From Candidatus Borrarchaeum weybense (GTDB lineage: Archaea; Asgardarchaeota; Sifarchaeia; Borrarchaeales; Borrarchaeaceae), in NCBI GenBank assembly GCA_019057385.1, contig JAHQJS010000005.1, positions 254,799 to 318,798 of the forward strand: a stretch of DNA of 64,000 bases. The letters run 5' to 3'. Positions 32,242-41,963 of this stretch are shown piece by piece. The position numbers were made by a program, and so were the translations under genes. Every line of letters starts with the position of its first letter. Position 1 is the first letter of the stretch. The notes under the pieces were generated by a model. It ran no database searches, was not told the origin of the DNA, and was given only the letters and a program-made list of their open reading frames with translations.

Positions 32242-35001
32242 TTAACTGTGCTGGCGTTCAATATTGATCATTTTAACCACTTGTTCTGCTAAGTCTCTGG
32301 GAAGCCCTGGTACACTTAAGATATCTTCATCTGTTAATTCACCCAATTTTCTTCCATTTTTTAATGCCCATTCAGTAATATACACAAGTCCGCGTGTTGC
32401 AATTATAGTGTCAGGATTTAGTGACATACTGTTGATTCCAGTTTCAACGAGGAAGGCTGCAATGCTTGGAAAGTCTGAAGGCGCTTGACCGCATATGCCA
32501 ATTTTGCGTCCCTTTTGGTTGGCTATTTTTATCACCTGCGCTAATAAACGCTTGACCGCTTGATCTCTTTCATCGAAAATATGCGCTACCAACTCACTAT
32601 CTCTATCTAAGCCGAGTGTTAGCTGAGTTAAATCATTAGATCCAATGCTAAAACCGTCAAATACATCTGCGAACTCCTCAGCTAAAATCACATTGCTTGG
32701 AATTTCAGCCATAACATAAATTTCCAGTCCGTCTTCTCCCTGTATTAAGTCATTTTCGCTCATCACCTTTATGACATTTCGCCCTTCTTCAGGAGTACGA
32801 CAGAATGGAACCATTGCTTTGACATTCTTTAGCCCCATTACCTTTCTGACTTTAACTAGGGCTTTACACTCAAGAGCAAACGCATCTTTAAAATCAGGAG
32901 CATAGTATCGGCTCGCGCCTCGCCAACCAAGCATAGGATTATTTTCATGTGGTTCGTAAAATTCACCGCCGATGAGATTGGCGTACTCGTTGGTCTTAAA
33001 ATCCGACAAGCGGACAATTACATCATAAGGATAGAAGGCGGCACCGATTCGAGCAATACCTTGAGCTAGTTTATCAACAAAATAATCCGCTTTGTTGTCG
33101 TAGTTTGCTGTCTTTTCCTCAATGAGTCGAACTAATTCACGTAAGTCCTTTAGTTTCTCTCGTGCTACCTCTCCTTTATACATATCATCGATAAGTTCAA
33201 CAGTTTGCTTAAAGCGAGGGTAATCAATAAGAGCTTTAGGATGGAACTGGATATGGTCGTTGATGATAAACTCTAATCGCGCCAGACCAACCCCATGGTG
33301 AGGTAGTTGTCCATACACAAAAGCTGAATCAGGAACCCCTAAATTCATCATTACCTGTGTTTCTGTTGGTGGAATATCCGCTAAGTCTATCTCCTCAATC
33401 TCGAATTTTTTAAGACCTCTGATGATGCGGCCGATCCCTTCACTGCAGTCGACAGTTACCTCGTCACCATCTTTTAATAATTTAGTTGCATTGAGTGTGC
33501 CGATAATACAGGGAAGACCAAGTTCGCGCGATACAATAGCAGCATGGCTTGTTCGTCCTCCGCGTTCAGTAATGAGAGCAGAAGCAATGCGCATTGCTGG
33601 TTCCCAATCTGGGTTTGTTTGCTCTGTGATTAGGACTTCTCCGGGTTTAAATTCGCTGAGGCGTGAAACATCTTCAATAACGTTTGCAATGCCTTGACCT
33701 ATCATGCTTCCTACAGGTTCACCCATAAGTATGATGTCATTTGCCTCTATAGATTCAGATATTTTATATGTTCTCAAAACATTGGCTGCTTTAATCTCGT
33801 GTACAGTTTCAGGACGAGCCTGAACGATATAGAGATTACCCGTGACGCCATCTTTTGCCCATTCGATATCCATCGCACGTCCATAATGTTCTTCTATTAG
33901 CATTGACCATTTAGCTAATTGAACTACTTCCTCATCAGAAAGAACGAATTTAACCTGATCTTCTGGAAGAACCTGTTGTTCCACAGTTCCTCCTCGTTTG
34001 TTATACACTAGTTTTTTATCTTTATTGCCAACCTTTTTATCGATAACGGCATTATAGCCCATTTTTGCAGTAGGTTTAAAGACATAGAACTGATCAGGAT
34101 TTACGGTGCCCTGTACGACATACTCGCCTAGACCCCATGTTCCTGTGATGTAAACCACGTCTCTGAATCCAGAATCTGTGTCTAAGGTAAAAATAACTCC
34201 ACTGGAAGCAAGATCAGAACGAGCCATCTGTTGTACACCGACCGATAGAGCTATGGAAAAGTGATCAACGGCATTTATAATATGTTTATGATATTCTGCT
34301 TTTTCTAAATTGCCTTGTCTTTCGGCTTCTAAACTTTTAAGTCTCTGTAAGTGCATTTGATCCTCTCGATAAGAGATGGCACGATTAGTGAAAAGACTAG
34401 CGAAGCATTCTTTTACTTTTTCAAGGATATTATCTTCTTTTGTGACATTAAGGAACGTTTCCTGTTGGCCAGCAAATGACGCTTCTGGGAGATCTTCAGC
34501 AGTTGCGGATGATCTAACCGCGCAGTCAACATTAGTAGTTCCTAGTGTTGCATTTAGTTTTTTGTACGCTTCAGCAATAGCGTATTTGATGTCATCAGGT
34601 ATTTCTGATTGAATAATTCTCAAGCGGATATTATGTCCAACTTCTTGAAGCGTTTCAACGAACTCTTTCTGCTTTTCTTGGAAGATCACAGTGAGAAGTT
34701 TAACCTCGCCAAAATCTTCATCAGCTTCGGCTTCTTTGATTTTCGACTCTACATCGTCTTTAGCTTCGAGTGTTACTTGAACTCTCTTAATTTCTGAGGC
34801 AATGAAATCTTTAAGACCTGTGGATTCAATAAAGGTTCGATATGCGTGTGATGTGACTGCAAAGCCTGGAGGTATAGGGACATTAACTTTTTGAATCATT
34901 TCTCCAAGGCTAGCATTTTTACCACCCACAAGAGCGAGATCTTCATTTGTTATTTCATTGAAAAAGAGAACATAACGTTTTTCTTTATCAGTCATAGTCA
35001 T
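32242..35001 (-). CDS. ppsA: Phosphoenolpyruvate synthase
   Basis: This 919-residue enzyme makes PEP from pyruvate and ATP. The ATP-grasp domain starts LALVGGKNASLGEMI, with VDCAVRSSATAEDLPEASFAGQ-type residues near 160. The phosphohistidine domain carries the catalytic His in ERGGRTSHAAIVSRELG, and the TIM-barrel domain has MAEIPSNVILAEEF and the active Cys segment KIGICGQAPSD. It is about 100 residues longer than the common archaeal form. Extra charged helices lie near residues 75-115 and 620-655. GGAGG precedes the ATG at 35001. Confidence 0.94.
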   Translation of the reverse strand: MTMTDKEKRYVLFFNEITNEDLALVGGKNASLGEMIQKVNVPIPPGFAVTSHAYRTFIESTGLKDFIASEIKRVQVTLEAKDDVESKIKEAEADEDFGEVKLLTVIFQEKQKEFVETLQEVGHNIRLRIIQSEIPDDIKYAIAEAYKKLNATLGTTNVDCAVRSSATAEDLPEASFAGQQETFLNVTKEDNILEKVKECFASLFTNRAISYREDQMHLQRLKSLEAERQGNLEKAEYHKHIINAVDHFSIALSVGVQQMARSDLASSGVIFTLDTDSGFRDVVYITGTWGLGEYVVQGTVNPDQFYVFKPTAKMGYNAVIDKKVGNKDKKLVYNKRGGTVEQQVLPEDQVKFVLSDEEVVQLAKWSMLIEEHYGRAMDIEWAKDGVTGNLYIVQARPETVHEIKAANVLRTYKISESIEANDIILMGEPVGSMIGQGIANVIEDVSRLSEFKPGEVLITEQTNPDWEPAMRIASALITERGGRTSHAAIVSRELGLPCIIGTLNATKLLKDGDEVTVDCSEGIGRIIRGLKKFEIEEIDLADIPPTETQVMMNLGVPDSAFVYGQLPHHGVGLARLEFIINDHIQFHPKALIDYPRFKQTVELIDDMYKGEVAREKLKDLRELVRLIEEKTANYDNKADYFVDKLAQGIARIGAAFYPYDVIVRLSDFKTNEYANLIGGEFYEPHENNPMLGWRGASRYYAPDFKDAFALECKALVKVRKVMGLKNVKAMVPFCRTPEEGRNVIKVMSENDLIQGEDGLEIYVMAEIPSNVILAEEFADVFDGFSIGSNDLTQLTLGLDRDSELVAHIFDERDQAVKRLLAQVIKIANQKGRKIGICGQAPSDFPSIAAFLVETGINSMSLNPDTIIATRGLVYITEWALKNGRKLGELTDEDILSVPGLPRDLAEQVVKMINIERQHS

Positions 35002-35015
35002 TAGGGTTTTCCTCC

Positions 35016-35047
35016 AGTTAGAAGGGATGAAAGTTAGAAGGGATGAA
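35016..35047. repeat. Perfect 16-bp tandem duplication
   Basis: AGTTAGAAGGGATGAA occurs twice head to tail directly upstream of the ppsA start codon. It may be replication slippage that duplicated part of the leader. No function is evident. Confidence 0.8.
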
Positions 35048-35138
35048 AGATGAAAATAAAGAAGACCTTTAATTACTTATATATTTTTTATCCAAAAAAA
35101 ATAGTCTGAAGTAATTAAGTGGATTTTAGGGAGGTTTT

Positions 35139-35540
35139 TTGTTGAATAAGGAAAACAACCTAGATTTCGAAACCAAACATCTCCCCATCAATTACGATAC
35201 ATTAGCACCTGATAGATCGGAAATTCGACTTCTACTAACAATGAGAGGTGGAAGTATAGTGCATTGTACACTACCACCACAAGAAATATCAGTGGCTGTA
35301 TGTCATAAAACCGTTGAAGAAGTCTGGTATTTTATCGAAGGTCACGGCGAAGTTTGGCGGAAACAGGGACAACGAGAGGAAATTGTCGAAGTCAAGAATG
35401 GCGTCTGTATTACAATCCCCACAGGCACCCATTTTCAGTTCCGCAACACAAGAAGTGAACCATTAAAATTTTTAATAACAACTATGCCGCCTTGGCCGGG
35501 CGAAAATGAAGCTGTTAGAGTTAAAAATCATTGGAAATAA
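35139..35540 (+). CDS. Cupin-domain protein
   Basis: The 133-residue protein is one cupin barrel: LAPDRSEIRLLLTMRGGS, CHKTVEEVWYFIEGHGEVW with the motif-1 pattern, and TIPTGTHFQFRNTRSEPLKFLI with motif 2, then TMPPWPGENEAV. Metal ligands are partly replaced, because motif 1 has HKTVEEVW where HxH is usual. The function may be sugar or small-molecule binding and is not assigned. The start is TTG at 35139 or 35142, both spaced suitably from GGGAGG. Confidence 0.8.
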   Translation: MLNKENNLDFETKHLPINYDTLAPDRSEIRLLLTMRGGSIVHCTLPPQEISVAVCHKTVEEVWYFIEGHGEVWRKQGQREEIVEVKNGVCITIPTGTHFQFRNTRSEPLKFLITTMPPWPGENEAVRVKNHWK

Positions 35541-35572
35541 CATCTGATTTTAAATAAAAAAAATAAAAGGAG

Positions 35573-35935
35573 TTATTTATTGAAAGACTCGTGAAGAGTC
35601 TTAAGCAACTCATATGCTCTAAAGAAATACTCGAAGATTGTTTCGAGTTGATGATGTTCAGCCATCCAGAACACTGTTTGCCATGCTAAAACTACGTCAT
35701 GAAGCGCTAGTTCAGGAAATTTCGACCGATACTTTGCTACATTTTCGAAGAGCGGATATAGCTTGAGTATAGGAAATTTAACGGCAAAACACTTCCGTTC
35801 AGATGCTGTAAACTGTGCAGCAGGCGATGTGAGTTGTTTTCTTACGCGCTCAACTGCAGAATAGAATTGCGATAACGTTGTAAAGAAATCAAGATGATCA
35901 ACGTTATGGTTTTCTTGCATTTGAGATTCTATCAT
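35573..35935 (-). CDS. Hypothetical protein
   Basis: I do not recognise this 120-residue, helix-rich protein. It contains LDFFTTLSQFYSAVERVRKQL and LHDVVLAWQTVFWMAEHHQLETIFEYFF, which look like amphipathic helices without a signal peptide or metal motif. The N-terminus at 35935 follows a run of AT-rich bases without a clear Shine-Dalgarno. It lies convergent to the cupin gene and is flanked by 220 bases of empty sequence before eno. Confidence 0.6.
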   Translation of the reverse strand: MIESQMQENHNVDHLDFFTTLSQFYSAVERVRKQLTSPAAQFTASERKCFAVKFPILKLYPLFENVAKYRSKFPELALHDVVLAWQTVFWMAEHHQLETIFEYFFRAYELLKTLHESFNK

Positions 35936-36157
35936 TATAGATCCTTACCATTAATTGTTTTTATTCTCTGAAAATTGAATTCCGAAAACATTTATTTTCT
36001 TTTTGATGTTTGAGCATTTAAGAATACCCAATTTGGCATCTTTTTTATTAAATAAAGAAAATGATTTATGCTTGATATATATTATGGAACTTCAATACGT
36101 ATGTCTATATAGGCATATAGATTCGTTGAGATATCTTGAACTCTAAGACAGATATTT

Positions 36158-37477
36158 TTAATGGTATCGTTTATAAGCAGTTCCAAAATTCTTACCAGCG
36201 TATTCTGAATTTTCTTTAAGTTCATCTTCGATTCGAAGCAGTTGATTGTACTTAGCTGTTCTATCACTTCTGCATGGTGCACCTGTTTTAATTTGACCAC
36301 ACGAGAGCGCAGTACAGAGATCTGCGATGAAAGAATCTTCTGTTTCTCCGGATCGATGGCTTACAACTACACCCCAATTATTCTCATAAGACATTTTAGC
36401 TGCAGCTATAGCTTCGGAAAGTGTACCTATTTGATTTACTTTAAGAAGAAGGCAGTTTCCAGCATCAAGATCAATTGCTGTTTTAAGTCGTTTTAGGTTT
36501 GTAACCGTTAGGTCGTCAGTAACTACTTGAAGGGATGGTTGTGCTTTAGATAGTTCAGCAAAGCTATTATAGTCATTTTCATCAAAAGGATCCTCAAGGC
36601 TAGCTATAGGATAAGTTTCTACAAGTTCTGAATAGATTTCCAACAATTCCACTGCTGTTAGGTTCTTTTCATCGATCTGATATACACCATTTTCGAAGAA
36701 CTCACTAGCAGCCGCGTCCATGGCTAAAACAAAATCGGATTTTGGCCTATATCCTGCTTCTTCAATGGCAGTAATAAGGGCATCTAGGGCATCAGTTGTA
36801 AATGTCATAGGTGGAGCCATACCACCTTCATCACCAACATTGCGAGCGATTGGTCCGTATTTTTTCGTCAGAACTACTTTAAGTGCCTGATATACTTCGC
36901 TTACGCCTTGAATTGCGTTTCTAAACGTCTTGAAATTAATAGGCATAATCATGAATTCTTGAATGGCTAAGTCATTGCCAGCGTGCTCTCCTCCATTAAT
37001 TACATTCGAGAGTGGGGTGGGTAACAAGAATTGTCCTTCCGTTTCAGAACTTGAAGTCTTTATGAGTTCTTTAAGATAGACGTAAAGTGGCTTAGAGTAA
37101 GAAAGTGCAGCAACACGACTTACTGCCATAGACACTGCAAGAATGGCGTTTGCTCCTAAATTTCCTTTATTTTCAGACCCATCTAACTCTATCATTATGT
37201 CATCAATCGTTTCTTGTTCTCTAGCGTCCATACCAATGACTTTTGGAGCTATGATTTCGTTTATGTTCTTTAGGGCTTTTAGAACCCCTTTTCCTCTAAA
37301 CGCTTTTTCCTTATCACGTAGTTCGACGGCTTCATGTTCACCTGTCGACGCTCCAGAAGGAACTGCACCTCTTCCAACGGATCCGTCACGAGTAATTACA
37401 TCAACTTCAACAGTTGGATTCCCCCTTGAGTCAAGAATCCATCTTGCTTTAATATCGCTAACTATAAATGCATCCAT
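36158..37477 (-). CDS. eno: Enolase
   Basis: The protein (439 aa) converts 2-phosphoglycerate to PEP. It has KARWILDSRGNPTVEVDV, the loop GAVPSGASTGEHEAVELRD, the metal and catalytic segments GDEGGMAPP near 210, SLEDPFDENDY near 290, VTDDLTVTN and the active-site SHRSGETEDSFIADL near 375. The ATG at 37477 follows AGGTGA. The in-frame GTG at 37486 overlaps that signal. It is a single-gene unit. Together with ppsA at 32-35 kb it supports glycolytic/gluconeogenic PEP turnover. Confidence 0.96.
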   Translation of the reverse strand: MDAFIVSDIKARWILDSRGNPTVEVDVITRDGSVGRGAVPSGASTGEHEAVELRDKEKAFRGKGVLKALKNINEIIAPKVIGMDAREQETIDDIMIELDGSENKGNLGANAILAVSMAVSRVAALSYSKPLYVYLKELIKTSSSETEGQFLLPTPLSNVINGGEHAGNDLAIQEFMIMPINFKTFRNAIQGVSEVYQALKVVLTKKYGPIARNVGDEGGMAPPMTFTTDALDALITAIEEAGYRPKSDFVLAMDAAASEFFENGVYQIDEKNLTAVELLEIYSELVETYPIASLEDPFDENDYNSFAELSKAQPSLQVVTDDLTVTNLKRLKTAIDLDAGNCLLLKVNQIGTLSEAIAAAKMSYENNWGVVVSHRSGETEDSFIADLCTALSCGQIKTGAPCRSDRTAKYNQLLRIEDELKENSEYAGKNFGTAYKRYH

Positions 37478-37789
37478 TTTATTCACCTACAACAATTTTG
37501 CATTAATGGATTAATTGAGTTTTTAAAGAATATTAAAGTGCTTGTATAAAAGCTTGACCGAGAAATTTAAGAAAGATATTGGAGAAATTTTTTTATAAGG
37601 TAAGAGATCCTGTCATGCGACAATGATTTATGAGCCTTTAATAAGTGATTTGTCTATATACGTCTTTATTAATAAATTAAAAAAGAACATCTTACGGTAG
37701 ATGACTGAAGAGGATATTCAACTTCACATAATAAATGCTCCATCACAGCATGCATTTGTTTGAAAGTGTAAGGAGGCATTTTAGAACCT
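37478..37789. other. Divergent promoter region between eno and a GNAT gene
   Basis: About 310 bases without a gene separate two divergent starts. On the minus strand, CTTTAATATTC and CTTTAAAAAC are TATA-like candidates for eno. On the plus strand, AAGGAGG stands close to the ATG at 37790. I see no tRNA, repeat or element end here. Confidence 0.5.
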
Positions 37790-38317
37790 ATGAATCTGTT
37801 GCAGAACGATAAAAATGAAGGGGCTGAATCTGCAATTAAGGAAGAGGCTACAATAATTATACGCCCGTATACTCAAAAGGACCTTCCATCAATTTATGAA
37901 ATAGAAAAAAATTGCTTTTCAGAAAGTGAAAGATATACAAGACAGCATTTAGAAATGTTAGGAGATTTTAAACGTTATTTCTTTCTTGTAGCACAAGAAA
38001 ATGAAGGATCTTCTATTATAGGATACTGTATTGGAGTTCTTAAATCGTCTAGAGAAGGAACCGTAGGCCATATCATTTCTGTTGCGGTTCATCCAAATAA
38101 TAGACGTCTAGGTATAGGTTTAGAACTTATTAACGAACTTATTACACAATTAAAAAATGCTGGTGCTACCAGCTTTCGCTTAGAAGTGAAAATGACAAAC
38201 AAGGCTGCAAGGGAAATGTATCGTAAATTAGGGTTCAACTATGTACATATACTGCGCAATTACTACGGAGATGGAAAAGACGCTATTGTAATGAAGATGA
38301 TGGGGAATAATGGTTGA
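37790..38317 (+). CDS. GNAT acetyltransferase, RimI/ArdA-like
   Basis: The 175-residue protein is a GCN5-related acetyltransferase. After a 20-residue acidic leader, it shows IIRPYTQKDLPSIYEIEKNCF, the acetyl-CoA loop HIISVAVHPNNRRLGIGLELI near residue 103, and LEVKMTNKAAREMYRKLGFNYV. This is the pattern of RimI and Naa10-type N-terminal acetyltransferases. The substrate is not known. Its stop overlaps the start region of a second GNAT gene, so the two are cotranscribed. Confidence 0.87.
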   Translation: MNLLQNDKNEGAESAIKEEATIIIRPYTQKDLPSIYEIEKNCFSESERYTRQHLEMLGDFKRYFFLVAQENEGSSIIGYCIGVLKSSREGTVGHIISVAVHPNNRRLGIGLELINELITQLKNAGATSFRLEVKMTNKAAREMYRKLGFNYVHILRNYYGDGKDAIVMKMMGNNG

Positions 38318-38322
38318 TAAAA

Positions 38323-38769
38323 ATGAACATTGAGATAAAAAAGGCGGATGATGACGATAGAATAGGCCTAAGAGCAATTCTAAAATACTCATTTGATACT
38401 TTGAGTTCATTAGACACCTTAGAACTAGATTTGTATATAGATGGTCAAACCCGTCCTTGTCAATGGTTTGTAGCACGATCAAGTCAGGGACACGTAATTG
38501 GATGTATTAATGCGTCGACACGATCCAATGAAGGTTATATTAACTCACTTTCTGTTATAGAGGGATTTAGAGGACATGGTATTGGTTCAATGCTTGTGCA
38601 GGAAGCATGTGAATTTTTGAAAACTGATGGCTGCAATTCTGTTTTTCTTTATGTTCGTCCAACAAATGAAGGTGCTCAAGTTTTCTATGAGAAGCTTGGT
38701 TTCACTAATTGTGGCTTGACAAAAAGTCAGACACTTGAAGATGTAGTAATGTTACGTAAGATGATTTAA
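38323..38769 (+). CDS. GNAT acetyltransferase, second gene of a pair
   Basis: The protein (148 aa) is another GNAT: the motif YINSLSVIEGFRGHGIGSMLVQEA near residue 75 binds acetyl-CoA, and LYVRPTNEGAQVFYEKLGFTNCGL follows. It is shorter than its neighbour and the two are not close copies. The ATG at 38323 is preferred over the TTG at 38314, which overlaps the upstream stop. The function is unassigned. Confidence 0.85.
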   Translation: MNIEIKKADDDDRIGLRAILKYSFDTLSSLDTLELDLYIDGQTRPCQWFVARSSQGHVIGCINASTRSNEGYINSLSVIEGFRGHGIGSMLVQEACEFLKTDGCNSVFLYVRPTNEGAQVFYEKLGFTNCGLTKSQTLEDVVMLRKMI

Positions 38770-38778
38770 ATTATAGTT

Positions 38779-41400
38779 TCATACAAAATCAAGAAGTGTT
38801 GTTTTTTTCCCCCTCCCTCGTAACTCATCAAGACTAACATCAACACCAAATTTTGAAGCTGCCCCTAAAACTTCATTTATATATTGTTCTCTGTCTATTT
38901 CTTCACCATCTATCAGTGTCGGATGTCTAGCGCGCTTATATTGAGGTCCCTCTCCTTTGAGAACGATATAAGGAAATTTAGAAATCTTTCGCCACTCTTT
39001 TTCGGGATCAAGGCCATATGAATTACAATAATGCAAAAATGCGCCAACAGCTGGTGTGATTGATTTATACTTTTTTGGCGCTTTACTAATAGGAGCGTAT
39101 TGAATCAGATCATTTTTTATAACTTTGATTGGGCTTTCTAATAGGGTACGACACTCTTTCAAAACAAATTGTTTTGCTTTCTCCAAGGCCTCTGCCTCAC
39201 TACTACGAAGGAGAATATCAATTACATTAAGTTGAACTCTTTTCGCAAATTCTGTCCAATCCCCTCGAATCGCTTCAAAACCCTTGACCTTCAGTTCTCC
39301 ACTTAGAGCACTTACATAACCATAGGCTTTTTTTCGTTCAGCCTGAAATGCAATCCGAAATGCAATATCATCAAGTTCAAGTTGCATTCCTTTAGGCAAT
39401 TTAGAACCAAGAAAGTCTAGCAAATGATCAATACTTGTATAAGTATCTTTTTCTACAGATTTTAGTTCCTTGTGCGATATTTTTTCTTTTTTTGATCGCA
39501 TTGTAAGATTATAAAGCTGTTCAAATGATCTGTCGTCCCCAAAACTGACGAAAATAGAGTCCGTATCTCCATAGACAACTTCAAAGTGCGTTCCATTAAT
39601 TTCATTGTATTGCTTAATTAGTTCAACAAGATTTGTTAGATGTTGACGTCCGAGCGAAGTAATGGCCTTAGCAACATGGAGTATGTAAAACCTGCCGAAA
39701 ACTGATCCGATAGTACCATATAATGCATTTGCAACTAGTTTAAGCATAGATTGCCGTCGATCGATATTCTTAAGATCTTCTTGAAGATTGAAATACGTAT
39801 CAGTTTTATCCTTCTGCTCAATTTTCATTTCAATAAGCGTCTTTTCAAGTTCCTGTTTCTGTTGTTTAAGTTGATATCTATAAGAAAGAATATATTCTTC
39901 CATTTCAGCAAGAACTGATCTTGGTTTCTTCAAGAATTCAAAGGAGCCGTCAGATTTACTGCTGAATGTTTCGCCACCAACATTGTAAGAAATTATGATC
40001 GAAGGATATAGAGATCGAAAATCTAGAATTACAACATCTTTGAAGAAAGTTCCCTTAGGGTCAATAACCAAGCCACCCTTTAGACCGTCTTCTTCTTTCA
40101 TTTTTTGTCTTTGACGCGTTTCATCAGGCACAGAACTGTTAGGAATGAGAACATTTTTTTGAACACATTTACGCATGAGTTCAAGTTCACCTTGGTTTCT
40201 TTCGGTTGCGTACATAGCTTCTGCAGGGGGAAATCCGACAATTCGAATAAGCTCCAAAATATTTTCTAGTTCTAATTCCCACCAGAGTCTATAGGTAAGT
40301 ATTGAATCTGTTTCAGAATAGTCAGTAAAGGTCTTCAAGGATTCTTTATCGTTTTCTAAAACACCTTTTGCCCATAGTTGTCCAACAGATTCTTTAAGTT
40401 CAATTTTAGATGCTCCAAGTAATTTTTGAGCAACATCGCCTAGACCTCTTCGTCCTGAGTCGGTCGTAATTTTGCCTGTCTTTTTTATTATGTCACAAAC
40501 AACCCGACCTTTCATTCGGTGCGCTCTTATCCTTCCAGAATAACGGAGTGGATCATTATCAAGTAAAGATAGAGGGGTAGTAGAGAGTTTTAACTTCCCT
40601 GCACGATCAATGATGTATGGAAAGTCGAACGCATCTACATTATAACCGATCACTATATCTGGTTGAATTTCTCGGAAAAGTGTGAAAAACTCATTTAGCA
40701 GTTTTTTCTCTGCTTTATCAGAATCCTCCTTTAAACAAAAAACATGAGTCTTATAATTATCTTGGTTTGTGCCCCAGCATATGGAGATTGCGATAATCCG
40801 TCGATTTTTTTCTTTCAACTCATCAATTTCAACTATATTACGATCATCAACTTCAATATCAAGAGCAAGGTATGTGAGTTTCCTGAAACGCAATAGGTCA
40901 GTATCTGAAGGATGAATGTGTTTTGTTTGAGATCTGAGGATGTAACCTCCGGCCTTTTCATGATCTTTAATTGCTGAATCGATATGAATAATATTGAGAC
41001 CTCTTAAACTTGTGTCGATAAGAAAACGTTTGACAAAAGGAATATCAGATTCAAAATGCTCAATATTGTTTTTTTCGAGGAGTTCACGAATTTTGGGTAC
41101 TTCCCATGGGCGTTTTCCCACAAGTTTTAGAAGTTCAACTGCTTCTCCACCATCATATTTAATCTTAGTAAGCTTTTCAGTTGAAACCAGCCAATCATTG
41201 AGTAACTGATTTTCCTTCAAACTATCATACAACAGTCCTTTCTTCTCAAGAGGTATGAAGATGTACGGTAGAAAATCATCAATTTGAAGCAATACAGGAA
41301 TGCCTTCAGATGTTCTTCCAAAAATTCGCACCAAAGGTTTATCTTCAGCCTTTTCATAATCAATATCTGTCATATAAAGGTCAAAATCTTTCGTTTTCAT
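38779..41400 (-). CDS. polB: Family B DNA polymerase
   Basis: The protein (873 aa from the ATG at 41400) is a replicative B-type polymerase. The 3'-5' exonuclease has ALDIEVDD (Exo I), IVIGYNVDAFDFPY (Exo II) and a YSETDSILTY Exo III near 405. The polymerase motifs are DFRSLYPSIIISYNV (A), KLVANALYGTIGS (B) and VVYGDTDSIFVSF (C). The C-terminus ends in the short KKTTLLDFV, a possible PCNA-interacting peptide. Upstream residues to 41439 are in frame but not conserved. It stands alone. Confidence 0.96.
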   Translation of the reverse strand: MKTKDFDLYMTDIDYEKAEDKPLVRIFGRTSEGIPVLLQIDDFLPYIFIPLEKKGLLYDSLKENQLLNDWLVSTEKLTKIKYDGGEAVELLKLVGKRPWEVPKIRELLEKNNIEHFESDIPFVKRFLIDTSLRGLNIIHIDSAIKDHEKAGGYILRSQTKHIHPSDTDLLRFRKLTYLALDIEVDDRNIVEIDELKEKNRRIIAISICWGTNQDNYKTHVFCLKEDSDKAEKKLLNEFFTLFREIQPDIVIGYNVDAFDFPYIIDRAGKLKLSTTPLSLLDNDPLRYSGRIRAHRMKGRVVCDIIKKTGKITTDSGRRGLGDVAQKLLGASKIELKESVGQLWAKGVLENDKESLKTFTDYSETDSILTYRLWWELELENILELIRIVGFPPAEAMYATERNQGELELMRKCVQKNVLIPNSSVPDETRQRQKMKEEDGLKGGLVIDPKGTFFKDVVILDFRSLYPSIIISYNVGGETFSSKSDGSFEFLKKPRSVLAEMEEYILSYRYQLKQQKQELEKTLIEMKIEQKDKTDTYFNLQEDLKNIDRRQSMLKLVANALYGTIGSVFGRFYILHVAKAITSLGRQHLTNLVELIKQYNEINGTHFEVVYGDTDSIFVSFGDDRSFEQLYNLTMRSKKEKISHKELKSVEKDTYTSIDHLLDFLGSKLPKGMQLELDDIAFRIAFQAERKKAYGYVSALSGELKVKGFEAIRGDWTEFAKRVQLNVIDILLRSSEAEALEKAKQFVLKECRTLLESPIKVIKNDLIQYAPISKAPKKYKSITPAVGAFLHYCNSYGLDPEKEWRKISKFPYIVLKGEGPQYKRARHPTLIDGEEIDREQYINEVLGAASKFGVDVSLDELRGRGKKTTLLDFV

Positions 41401-41658
41401 ATTAAACAGCCTCTTGAAACCAAGGAAATGGCTTTGCATGTATTATATGAGCATATACACAAGGATAAAAGCTGTGCTAACCTCAAGTCAAAAATATTTG
41501 ATATCCCCTCTTGTCATTAATTTATTCTCATTTTCTTTTAAAAAGTCAATTATGATATCACAAACTTGCAAAGATAAAAATAAAAAAAGAAATCTTTCCT
41601 GGATATTAAGCCCTGCTTAGAGTTTCAAGAATTTTCTATGACCTGCCAAGGCTTTCAA

Positions 41659-41871
41659 TTAGCATGAACTATGCTTAATAGCCTCGTTTGGACAGGATAC
41701 GACACAAGTGCAACACTCCGTGCAATCATCGATATTAGTTGGAACAGCTTTTTCATCTATTAATTCATATACCTCGACAGGACAGTTGTCAACGCAATCA
41801 CCAACACCAGCACACAAGTCATAATCAATTGTAATAGTTACACCTACTTCTTCGCTTTTCCATTCTGGCAT
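41659..41871 (-). CDS. Seven-iron-type ferredoxin
   Basis: The 70-residue ferredoxin has a complete 4Fe-4S motif CTECCTCVVSCP in its second half. The first motif reads CAGVGDCVDNCP, with valine where the second cysteine should be. Such sites bind a 3Fe-4S cluster in Sulfolobus-type ferredoxins, which also carry the same start of the first motif. It should transfer electrons to 2-oxoacid oxidoreductases and similar enzymes. The ATG at 41871 follows GGGTGG. Confidence 0.88.
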   Translation of the reverse strand: MPEWKSEEVGVTITIDYDLCAGVGDCVDNCPVEVYELIDEKAVPTNIDDCTECCTCVVSCPNEAIKHSSC

Positions 41872-41963
41872 ATATACCACCCACTCTAATTCAACAGAAA
41901 CAAATATGTCGCGTATATCTATATATAGCTATTCAGTATCCATATCCCACAAATACACTATCG

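Noticed and set aside
35016..35047. The 16-bp tandem duplication as a regulatory operator
   Set aside because: Two copies only, no palindrome, and no similar sequence elsewhere. Slippage is enough to explain it.
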